This document shows positions 6,870-12,928 of a stretch of DNA of 12,928 nucleotides, piece by piece. Position numbers and translations under genes: made by a program. The notes under the pieces are model-generated. The model ran no database searches. It was not told the DNA's origin and saw nothing but the letters and a program-made list of their open reading frames with translations. This DNA comes from JBCAWW01 sp039024315 (GTDB taxonomy: Bacteria > Bacteroidota > Bacteroidia > J057), in assembly GCA_039024315.1 (NCBI GenBank), contig JBCCQN010000227.1:1-12928 (forward strand), read 5' to 3'. Each line of letters starts with the position of its first letter. Position 1 is the first letter of the stretch.

Positions 6870-7886
6870 CTAGAGATAGGCATTTTGCACCTCGATGATC
6901 TGGGCGATGATACTGAGGGCAATTTCGCGAGGTCGCTTAGCATTGATACTGACGCCCACAGGTCCATAAATACGCCCAATTTCTGCCTCATTATAACCAG
7001 CTGCTTCTAACCTAGCTTTACGTTTGGCAGCAGTTCGTTTACTACCCAAAGCTCCAATATAGGCTACGTCGGCTCGCAAAATTTCATGCAGCGCCTGATC
7101 GTCGATCTTGGGATCGTGAGTCAACAAGACGACATAAGTGTAGGGATCTAAGGTGTATTTGGGCAAGACTTCTACTGGCCAATCCACATGCAGATGGTCG
7201 GGCGGTACCGGAAACTGCGTTTTTTCGGCAAAAATTCCTCTTGGATCGATCACAATGGTTTCAAAACCAAAGCCTTTGGCGAGACTTACTAAATCTACGG
7301 TGATATGCGCGGCCCCAACGATGATCATTTGGCTCTTGCGCGGGAAGACTTGTAAAAAGTAGGCTTTGCCTTCCACTTCAACCGTCTGGGCTTTTCTTTC
7401 GCGATAGGCCTTCTCGGCCAAGGCTGAGCGTTCACCGGAGGTGTCATCCCCCAAAGCATCCATATCTGGTCCCCAGAGCATTTGATTGACGCTCTCACCT
7501 GACATATCGCTAATCAGTACCCGTGCCTCATTGCTATTGACGGCCGATAAAAGATTTTGCCACATCTCCCCATCAGGCAAAAAGGGCTCGATAAAAACCT
7601 CCACACTACCGCCGCAGCTTAGCCCTACTTCCCAAGCTTCTTCATCCGAAACGCCATAGGTAATCCGCTTGGGCTTAGCACTTTCCAGCACCGCAATGGA
7701 TTCACGCACCACCGCACCTTCAATACAACCTCCACTAACAGAGCCGAGCATTTCCATCTTGCTATTGACGGCTAAAACAGAGCCAATCGGACGAGGAGAA
7801 GAGCCCCAAGTTTTGATGACAGTAGCCGTAGCAAAGGTCTCACCATTGGCCATCCATTGGGCGATTCCAGCAAAAATATCGAGCAT
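6870..7886 (-). CDS. xdhC: XdhC/CoxI family protein (molybdenum cofactor insertion/sulfuration chaperone)
   Basis: XdhC proteins bind molybdenum cofactor and help load the sulfurated form into xanthine dehydrogenase-type enzymes. The N-terminal XdhC_CoxI domain shows TWGSSPRPIGS (~26-36), GSVSGGCIEGAVV (48-60) and the LSCGG motif with Cys91. The C-terminal Rossmann-like domain (~185-338) shows IIVGAAHI (188-195), VIDPR (212-216), LLTHDPKID and YIGALGSKRTAAKR. Length (338) is normal for the two-domain form. The ATG at 7886 lies in front of LDIFAGI, as in homologues. The gene runs divergently from the membrane protein at 7980 and is followed after 2 nt by the RluA-N-like gene. No xanthine dehydrogenase, CO dehydrogenase or MoCo synthesis gene lies in the window, so the client enzyme is unknown. 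Confidence 0.93.
   Translation of the reverse strand: MLDIFAGIAQWMANGETFATATVIKTWGSSPRPIGSVLAVNSKMEMLGSVSGGCIEGAVVRESIAVLESAKPKRITYGVSDEEAWEVGLSCGGSVEVFIEPFLPDGEMWQNLLSAVNSNEARVLISDMSGESVNQMLWGPDMDALGDDTSGERSALAEKAYRERKAQTVEVEGKAYFLQVFPRKSQMIIVGAAHITVDLVSLAKGFGFETIVIDPRGIFAEKTQFPVPPDHLHVDWPVEVLPKYTLDPYTYVVLLTHDPKIDDQALHEILRADVAYIGALGSKRTAAKRKARLEAAGYNEAEIGRIYGPVGVSINAKRPREIALSIIAQIIEVQNAYL
7427..7443 (+). repeat. CGTT/GNA hairpin element in xdhC
   Basis: AGCGTT is followed directly by CACC-GGA-GGTG, an exact consensus copy, antisense to xdhC. It encodes residues ~148-153 (DTSGER), in the linker between the XdhC_CoxI and Rossmann domains. The reading frame across it differs from that in the other genes. 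Confidence 0.68.
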
Positions 7887-7979
7887 AATTTTTCGAGTAG
7901 AAAGTAGTAAGTACCAAGTAGGCAGACAGAAAATGGGCCTTTTTACTCAATACTAAAATCTAAATACTAATTTGAAGGA

Positions 7980-8753
7980 ATGGATCTCCACTCGCTCAAA
8001 GTTATCAAATATTTAACTCTCCCGCTGCTGCTTTTGTTGGGCTTAGAAGCATATTGGGGGGCCTTTGATCCTAGCACTTATCAGGCGGAATCCACTGCCT
8101 TGACAACTCATCTAGGCTGGCAAGGCCGTCTTAATTTGTTTGTGGTCATTCCTCTGCTTGGCTTGAGTCTTTGGCAAATGCATCGTCAAAACGCACGCTG
8201 GATCTTGTGCTTTGGAGGCGTGATATTTTACAGCTTATATCAGGCCTTTTGCTACGCTTTTGGCCTGCATTTCAATAGTCTCTTTATCATTTACTGCCTG
8301 CACCTAGCTCTAAGCTTTTATCTTTTCGTATTCTTCACTCGTAAAGCCTCTCGTCTGGAAATCAGCACTTTATTTAGAGAAAGCGCGCCTTTAAAATGGA
8401 TCGGGGGCTTTTTGATTTTGATGGCCTTATTGTTTTACAGCATTTGGTTGAGTGAGTTGATCCCCGCTTTGCGGAACGCTTCTCTCCCTGCGAGTCTCGC
8501 TCAGCAGGACTTAAGGGTCAATCCCAGGCATGTCCTCGATCTAGGCATTGTATTGCCCAGTATGCTAGTGCTTGGCATTCTCCTCATGCGAAAACACGGT
8601 ATGGGCTATCTGGTATCAGCCATATTTTTGCTCTACCTCTGTCTACAGTTACTGAATTTGCTTGGTTTGGGGCTTCCATTTTTACCCAATTATCTAGCCG
8701 GTGCTTTAGCCTTGCTGAGTGCTTTTTTCTTCTGGCGTTTGGTGAGGGTTTAG
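7980..8753 (+). CDS. Uncharacterised polytopic membrane protein, about eight TM segments
   Basis: The 257 residues form about eight hydrophobic helices, near 10-26, 47-63, 71-93, 97-116, 137-158, 187-204, 210-232 and 236-255. There is no cleavable signal peptide. Before TM6 is NPRHVLDLGIVLP, resembling the NPxHVLDLxxxLP motif I recall from a widespread unnamed family of bacterial membrane proteins; no reaction is known for it. The ATG at 7980 follows GAAGGA too closely to be a classical ribosome site. The gene is divergent from xdhC across 93 bp and converges on the symporter at 8917, so neighbours do not assign a role. The loop between TM5 and TM6 contains a copy of the hairpin repeat (8464-8480). 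Confidence 0.82.
   Translation: MDLHSLKVIKYLTLPLLLLLGLEAYWGAFDPSTYQAESTALTTHLGWQGRLNLFVVIPLLGLSLWQMHRQNARWILCFGGVIFYSLYQAFCYAFGLHFNSLFIIYCLHLALSFYLFVFFTRKASRLEISTLFRESAPLKWIGGFLILMALLFYSIWLSELIPALRNASLPASLAQQDLRVNPRHVLDLGIVLPSMLVLGILLMRKHGMGYLVSAIFLLYLCLQLLNLLGLGLPFLPNYLAGALALLSAFFFWRLVRV
8464..8480 (-). repeat. CGTT hairpin element in the membrane protein gene (AAA loop)
   Basis: On the minus strand AGCGTT is followed by CCGC-AAA-GCGG: head and stem fit the family, but the triloop is AAA, not GNA. It encodes ALRNA in the extramembrane loop between TM5 and TM6. Confidence 0.6.
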
Positions 8754-8760
8754 TTCGGCC

Positions 8761-8820
8761 TATGCAATACGCCGCTACAGAAGGCTCATTTTCCAGGTAG
8801 CGGCGTATTGCATACGCCGC
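8761..8820. repeat. REP-like inverted pair with GTAG head between convergent genes
   Basis: TATGCAATACGCCGCTAC (8761-8778) and GTAGCGGCGTATTGCATA (8797-8814) are perfect 18-bp inverted arms with an 18-nt spacer. The right arm also belongs to a second, mutually exclusive hairpin, GCGGCGTA-TTGCA-TACGCCGC (8800-8820), preceded by GTAG as in canonical REP elements. The left copy is degenerate in its distal arm. There is no T-run, so it is not a typical intrinsic terminator, though it could stall convergent transcription. Confidence 0.78.
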
Positions 8821-8828
8821 CAAAGCGA

Positions 8829-8847
8829 AACGTTCTACGGAGTAGAA
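8829..8847 (+). repeat. CGTT/GNA hairpin element, intergenic
   Basis: AACGTT is followed directly by CTAC-GGA-GTAG, with two further flanking T-A pairs lengthening the stem (8833-8847). It lies 9 bp beyond the GTAG repeat pair, in the gap between the convergent genes. Confidence 0.68.
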
Positions 8848-8916
8848 AGCCTAGGATATCCAGCAAATCAGGCTAAAAAATCACCTCCCTTTTTGCGAAA
8901 AAGAGCAATGAAAGAA

Positions 8917-10464
8917 TCAATGAAACACCACATGCAAAACAATCAGTGAAGCCAAAAGAGCAAGTCCCAAATACGCATTTTGCTTACTGTCAGACTGTAA
9001 TATATCCTTCGGAGAACGCCAACCATCACGCCTTTGCCCAGAAGCAATCAATGCCAGTCCAATGAAGATCACCCAAAAAGCCCTTACGAAATAATTCATA
9101 TCGGGGAACAGAAAGGTGAAGGTATAATTCATATAGGCGGTCATCAAGAAAGTAACTAAGACCATCGCCCGATTGGGGCGGAGCATAAAGGCAGCGGTAC
9201 AGATCAAAAGCACAATCCCACAATTAATATAGTAGCGTAGTTCGTTAAGGGTATGAGTGAAAGCCGCATCTGGGTTTTCAAACTTGAGATACAAGAGTAC
9301 CATACCCATTATGATACCTGTAAAGAGGGTAATGATGATGGTGTTTTTCCCTGCACCGACGACTTCACGATCCGTAGCGTCTGGCTTTAGGTATGCTTTG
9401 TAAATATCAATTGACCAAAGGGTCGCGAGAGAGTTAAAAGTAGAATCCACCGTACTCATCAAGGAGGCGAAAAGAGCACAGAGGATTAAGCCTTTCAAGC
9501 CTGTGGGCAGGAACATCTCCACTATCCGAGGAAAGGCCATATCCGGATCTTCAAGCTGCCCACTCCCTAATATTCCTACCAAGGCAATACCTGGAATGAC
9601 AATAATCGCCGCCATTAGGTATTTAGAAAGTCCCCCTACCATCAGGCCGATTTGGGCTTCTTTGAGGTTTTTCGCCGCTAGCGAACGCTGCATCACGCTT
9701 TGATTCGCACACCAATAATTGATATTGAGAAAAAAGAGTCCAAACATATGCGTCCAGGGCAGCTTTTCATGATCTGCCGGTAGATGGAGCTTCATCAATT
9801 CAGGGGTCTTGAGGTAGAGCATTTGCCAGCCCCCTAACTCCCGAACGGTAATGAACATGACGATCAAACCCCCAATCAATAGGATAGCAAACTGAATTAC
9901 ATCCGTCCTTACCACCGCACTCAAACCACCAAAGTAGGTGTAAATCGCGGAGAAAACGCCCAAGCCTATCAAGAGTATCGTAATTCGTACGAGGCGATTT
10001 TCGTGTAGAAAGAGTAAATATTCTTCAAAGACTAGTTCTGCGGCATAAGCCCCCCAAAACAAAGCCGCCCCCAGCGTAATCGTCGAGAAAAGCACCAAAT
10101 TAGCGATCGAGTAAGCTAGCCCAATCTTGGGTCCTAATCGCTTCGAAATAAACTGCGTAATCGTGATAACCCTATCTTTCAAATAAAGGGGCACGAAGAT
10201 AAAGGCTGCTATCAAAATCCCTTGTACTGCATTGATTTCCAGACTCGCCTGGGCTATGCCGTAGAGGTAAGCGGAGCCCATCATTCCCAAAAATTGGTAG
10301 CCTTGGATATTGGTCGCGATGGTCGAAAAGGCGATAGAAGGCCAGCGCAGATTTCGATTGCTGAGAAAGTATTGTTCGGTGGTCACCTCCTTATCATGCC
10401 GCCCAGTAATGGCGGCAATAAAGATGATAGAGAAGTATCCTATGACGATGAGGAGGTCTAGCAT
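8917..10464 (-). CDS. Sodium:solute symporter (SSS/SGLT family)
   Basis: A 515-residue inner-membrane Na+-coupled transporter with about 13 TM helices in the LeuT-like fold. Diagnostic segments are FLSNRNLRWPSIAFSTIATN (TM1 region, ~33-52), QFISKRLGP (~104-112), YTYFGGLSAVVRTDVIQ (~175-191), NYWCANQSVMQRSLAAKNLKEA (~249-270), and ALFASLMSTVDSTFNS (~330-345), whose S337/T338 lie where the Na2-site hydroxyls occur in the family. The C-terminus ends in a last TM helix (LGLALLASLIVLHVVF). The substrate (sugar, proline, pantothenate or other) cannot be read from the sequence; the STDST pattern leans toward the SGLT-like sugar/inositol branch. No catabolic genes adjoin it. The ATG at 10464 begins directly at TM1, normal for this family. 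Confidence 0.92.
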   Translation of the reverse strand: MLDLLIVIGYFSIIFIAAITGRHDKEVTTEQYFLSNRNLRWPSIAFSTIATNIQGYQFLGMMGSAYLYGIAQASLEINAVQGILIAAFIFVPLYLKDRVITITQFISKRLGPKIGLAYSIANLVLFSTITLGAALFWGAYAAELVFEEYLLFLHENRLVRITILLIGLGVFSAIYTYFGGLSAVVRTDVIQFAILLIGGLIVMFITVRELGGWQMLYLKTPELMKLHLPADHEKLPWTHMFGLFFLNINYWCANQSVMQRSLAAKNLKEAQIGLMVGGLSKYLMAAIIVIPGIALVGILGSGQLEDPDMAFPRIVEMFLPTGLKGLILCALFASLMSTVDSTFNSLATLWSIDIYKAYLKPDATDREVVGAGKNTIIITLFTGIIMGMVLLYLKFENPDAAFTHTLNELRYYINCGIVLLICTAAFMLRPNRAMVLVTFLMTAYMNYTFTFLFPDMNYFVRAFWVIFIGLALIASGQRRDGWRSPKDILQSDSKQNAYLGLALLASLIVLHVVFH

Positions 10465-10487
10465 TGATCTTAAATTCTTGGCAAGTA

Positions 10488-10546
10488 GTCATGCTGAGGG
10501 AGTTGAAGCATTTCTAGGCAGTTTTGTCCGCTGCGCGGAATGCTTA
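10488..10546. repeat. GTCATGCT-type repeat with adjoining hairpin element
   Basis: GTCATGCTGAGGGAGTTGAA (from 10488) runs on into GCATT, giving inverted ATGCT/AGCAT ends, and resembles a dispersed GTCATGCTGAGC...AAGCAT repeat I recall from Bacteroidota. About 15 bp later, TCCGC-TGC-GCGGA (10527-10539) and ATGCTTA form a hairpin-family copy (minus strand: CATT-CCGC-GCA-GCGG). The same order recurs at 12734-12800. It lies between the symporter start and the FG-GAP gene stop. Confidence 0.65.
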
Positions 10547-10671
10547 GCTCATTTAGGCGTTTAGACTATCTGCTGAATCCGAACCTTGGCGAATATATAG
10601 CTTTTAAGCCATGCTCAATGCATTTTTTTGTTATTAAAGAACCTCCAAAAAATAAACAGTAAGATTCGTTT

Positions 10672-12234
10672 TTACAGTTGAGTTACTCGTTTTACAATCC
10701 TTCCTTTGCTGCTACGGATTTCCAAAAAGTAGAGCCCCTTTGGTAAGTTGGGAGTAGAAAGCAGATATCGCTCCTGATACAATGATGATACCGGTTCGAT
10801 AAGCACATTTTTCCCTTCGACACTCATCAGCCGGATTTCATCAATTGGGTAAGGGAAATTGGTCCAGTCTATTTCCAGACGGTTTTGAAATGGATTGGGT
10901 TGGACCGTGATGAGGTGGCTGGGCATTTGCTGGATGGAGGTAAGCTTGTTGAGCTCAAATACATAGCTTGCTCCGGTATTGACGGTGTTGCCATGTTGCC
11001 CAATCGCCCCAATCAAGGCTAGATCACGATCCACGGATACCGCAAATCCAAAGGTGCCTACGTCGATGCCGTCGCTGGAAGTGAGTTTGGCCGCTTCTGT
11101 CCAACTGCTTCCATTATTTTTAAATAGATAAGCAGCGCCACCAAACCCAGCTGCTGGAGCACCGACCACGGCCAAATCATTTTCCAAAGAGATCGAAAAT
11201 CCGAAGCCATCATCAGCAGTACCATCGCTGGCAGTTAGCTTGTTTACTTCCGTCCAACTACTACCGTCAAACTCAAACACATAGACCAAGCCAGATTCAC
11301 CATCCTTTATCGCTCCGACCAAGGCTACATTGCCATTTAGAGAGACAGATCGACCGAAATAGTCACTAGTGGCACCATCGCTAGCGACCAATCTCGCCAC
11401 CTCTGTCCAACTGCTACCGTCAAATTCAAAAATATAAGCTGCTCCGGTGAAGTTGGCATTACCATTTTCAAGGGAAGCTCCGATCAGAATCTGATTGCCA
11501 TTGATAGAAAGCGAGGACCCAAAGCCGCCATTAAAACTGCCATTGCTAGGGAGCAACTTGCTGCCTTCCACCCAATTATTACCATCGTATTGATAAGAAT
11601 AGACCGACCCAGAGCTCCCAGCCTCATTATCTCCCCGCACTCCTATGAGGGCATGATTACCATCCAGAGCGACTGCCCCACCAAATAAATCAAAATTTTC
11701 ACCGTCGCTGGCGGTCAGTTTAGACATTTCCAGCCAATTGGTTCCATCGAACTCATATAGATAAGCCGAACCCGACTCTTCGCCCTTATCTTCATCCCAC
11801 TGTGCTCCTACCAGAGCGCGTGTGCCATCAAGCGAGACAGCGAGGCCAAAGCGATCATCATTAGCTCCATCGCTAGCAGTCAATTTGACGATTTCTGTCC
11901 AGTTGGTGCCATCAAATTCATAGATGTAGGCCGATCCAGCGCCAAGATCATCTCCTGCTCTTGTTGGAGCACCAATTAAAACTCGATTGCTATCCAAGGA
12001 GATTGCCCACCCAAATCGTTCGTCAAAAGTACCATTACTAGCAAAGAGTTTTGAGGTCTCCGTTGACGTAGGGCTAATTTGGGCCTTTATCTGCCCTGGC
12101 ACCAGTAAGACAATAAGCGCTAGGGGTAGAGCGAGGAAGCTGAATAAAGAAAATCGATTCCAAGAAAGGGTCCAGATAAGCATAAGCGTATGTTTTATTA
12201 TAAAACGGAAGATTGATCCATCGGGGTGAAGCAT
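10672..12234 (-). CDS. Secreted FG-GAP-repeat beta-propeller protein with T9SS sorting domain
   Basis: After a hydrophobic signal segment (~28-51, ending LLVPGQIKAQ) the protein has seven repeats of 51-55 residues, starting near 62, 117, 172, 226, 281, 332 and 383. Each follows the pattern KLTASDG..D.FG.(A/S)(V/I)SLDG..ALVGA....G.AY.(F/Y)EFDG..WTE, and seven blades suggest a complete FG-GAP-type propeller. Residues ~440-520 form a type A T9SS C-terminal sorting domain (VQPNPFQNRLEID, LPKGLYFLEIRSSKGRIVKRV), so the product should be exported by the type IX system and attached to or released from the surface. Function is unknown; such proteins are often adhesive or structural. The ATG at 12234 gives an unusually long n-region; the internal ATG at 12183 (503 residues) is a reasonable alternative start. 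Confidence 0.88.
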   Translation of the reverse strand: MLHPDGSIFRFIIKHTLMLIWTLSWNRFSLFSFLALPLALIVLLVPGQIKAQISPTSTETSKLFASNGTFDERFGWAISLDSNRVLIGAPTRAGDDLGAGSAYIYEFDGTNWTEIVKLTASDGANDDRFGLAVSLDGTRALVGAQWDEDKGEESGSAYLYEFDGTNWLEMSKLTASDGENFDLFGGAVALDGNHALIGVRGDNEAGSSGSVYSYQYDGNNWVEGSKLLPSNGSFNGGFGSSLSINGNQILIGASLENGNANFTGAAYIFEFDGSSWTEVARLVASDGATSDYFGRSVSLNGNVALVGAIKDGESGLVYVFEFDGSSWTEVNKLTASDGTADDGFGFSISLENDLAVVGAPAAGFGGAAYLFKNNGSSWTEAAKLTSSDGIDVGTFGFAVSVDRDLALIGAIGQHGNTVNTGASYVFELNKLTSIQQMPSHLITVQPNPFQNRLEIDWTNFPYPIDEIRLMSVEGKNVLIEPVSSLYQERYLLSTPNLPKGLYFLEIRSSKGRIVKRVTQL

Positions 12235-12658
12235 ATTCAGACCACCTTGAGGCTGTATGCTTATTAATAAAGTCTCAAAGACGATTGAGGATCATGAACA
12301 CAATAAGCGTCCGATTTGGCTTGACTGTTTGAGCGTGTCAGGCTTACAAATCAGTTTGGTAATCTGCGGTGTGCTCGCTTTGGGCCTTAACTGTGCTCAA
12401 ACCTATTGCGCCTTATCCGGATAGTTGCTAGGCCTATGATCCTAAGTTGATCAACCGGAATCTATCCTCTCTTGCTGCTTGGAGATCAACTATGCTAAAC
12501 TTGATCATTTCTCTCAATTCCTGAAGAGTAATGCTCGCTTCAATAATAAACGATATCCTTCCGTTTTGTTTGGGACCTTGTCAAAACAGTTGTGGTTTTG
12601 GCGCTTATGCGTCGCTGGTCAGGCGAGAGTAAGTGGGTCGTTTAAGTAGATTATTACC

Positions 12659-12690
12659 TCCCGATAGCTATCGGGAGCGCGGAACGCATA
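12659..12690 (-). repeat. 18-bp palindrome joined to a CGTT head (fused repeat, copy 2)
   Basis: TCCCGATAGCTATCGGGA (12659-12676) is a perfect palindrome followed by GCGCGGAACGCATA (12677-12690). Against the copy at 5999-6029 the palindrome differs at two symmetrical positions (AAAGCTTT versus ATAGCTAT), a compensatory change, and the CGCGGAACGC tail is the same. Confidence 0.8.
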
Positions 12691-12733
12691 CCTCATCACG
12701 ACATTTCGGCAAACTCTAATGGGCGGTGTTTTT

Positions 12734-12837
12734 GTCATGCTAATGGAGCTTGCCAAAGCATCCTTAAGATTTTTTTATTTCTGCTTCGCAGAACGATTAT
12801 CAGTTTCAAAGGCATTTCAGGCTCCGCTCAATGGGAC
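12734..12837. repeat. MITE-like unit: inverted GTC-ended repeats around a hairpin element
   Basis: The left end (12734-12762) starts GTCATGCTAATGGAGC and ends CAAAGCATC. The right end, read in reverse from 12837, starts GTCCCATTGAGCGGAGCC and ends AAATGCC, an imperfect inverted copy. Between them TTCTGCTTCGCAGAA (12779-12793) forms a hairpin-family copy (minus strand: CGTT-CTGC-GAA-GCAG). The unit is ~104 bp, has no reading frame of its own, and its left half parallels 10488-10546. Confidence 0.6.
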
Positions 12838-12928
12838 ATTTTTAATTCCTTGGTCCGGCGGCCAAAGGGGTTTGCGGCGCACTAGTCGGAATTCGTCCTT
12901 GTACTTCAGGCATGGAAACCGTTTTGAT

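Larger units (their letters stand above)
12235..12928. other. Gene-poor, repeat-rich region at the right edge
   Basis: I see no convincing gene in these 694 bp on either strand. The first ~65 bp should hold the promoter and leader of the FG-GAP gene; no clear Bacteroidota -33/-7 pair was recognised. Short palindromes such as TTATTAATAA (12261-12270) and GTTGATCAAC (12446-12455) occur. The right half carries two repeat clusters (12659-12690 and 12734-12837). A 49-codon minus-strand frame (12434-12580) and a minus-strand frame open to the right edge (12817-12927) exist but cannot be supported as genes. Confidence 0.6.

Noticed and set aside
9005..9018. Possible degenerate hairpin copy (TCC-TTC-GGA then GAACG) in the symporter gene
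   Set aside because: Only a 3-bp stem; the encoded GWRSPKD looks like normal protein sequence.
9675..9690. CGCTAGCG followed by AACGCT in the symporter gene
   Set aside because: Wrong geometry (two-base loop) and it encodes the family-conserved QRSLAAKN segment.
10600..10632. ATGC-TCAAT-GCAT followed by seven T's as a plus-strand terminator
   Set aside because: Only a 4-bp stem and no plus-strand gene upstream.
12434..12580. 49-codon minus-strand frame with protein-like composition (ITLQELREMIKFS)
   Set aside because: No good start codon at its head, no recognised motif, and short enough to arise by chance.
12817..12927. Minus-strand frame open to the right edge (KYKDEFRLVRRKPLWPPD...)
   Set aside because: Its last codons run into the repeat at 12811-12837, and 36 residues are too few to identify; it may be translated repeat or the tail of a gene outside.

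Overview
The window looks like chromosomal DNA of a Bacteroidota bacterium, probably of the Saprospiria or a related marine/sludge lineage. The evidence is a secreted FG-GAP protein with a C-terminal type IX secretion sorting domain, a fused ResB-CcsA (CcsBA) cytochrome c maturation protein, A-rich leaders in place of Shine-Dalgarno sites, and short dispersed palindromes of a kind I associate with this phylum. There is no rRNA, tRNA, CRISPR array, phage or intact insertion sequence.

Layout. Positions 1-5032 (+) form a tight cassette: the 3' part of an outer-membrane barrel-like protein, a two-domain lipoprotein and the 1037-residue CcsBA protein. This reads as an envelope/cytochrome c biogenesis operon. 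Next is a single short-chain dehydrogenase gene (5142-5924, +) with two 16-bp operator-like palindromes 21 bp apart in its leader and a good hairpin-plus-T-run terminator behind it. On the minus strand, xdhC (6870-7886) is followed after 2 nt by a short gene (6100-6867) for a stand-alone copy of the N-terminal domain of long RluA-type pseudouridine synthases; the catalytic domain is absent. Divergent from xdhC is an uncharacterised membrane protein with about eight TM segments (7980-8753, +). It converges on a sodium:solute symporter (8917-10464, -), behind which lies the FG-GAP/T9SS protein (10672-12234, -). The last ~690 bp carry no convincing gene and are rich in repeats.

The most striking feature is a family of tiny elements with consensus CGTT-C-NN-C-GNA-G-NN-G: a conserved head followed directly by a 4-bp hairpin whose stem covaries and whose triloop is usually GNA closed by C-G. 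I found about nine good copies in 13 kb, between and inside genes, on both strands. The intragenic copies fall in interdomain linkers or extramembrane loops. Two further copies have the head joined to an 18-bp palindrome (TCCCGAWAGCTWTCGGGA), and two intergenic copies sit next to a GTCATGCT-type repeat. A separate REP-like inverted pair with a GTAG head lies between the convergent genes near 8.8 kb. Together these suggest a REP-like, possibly RAYT-mobilised element population that tolerates insertion into coding sequence.
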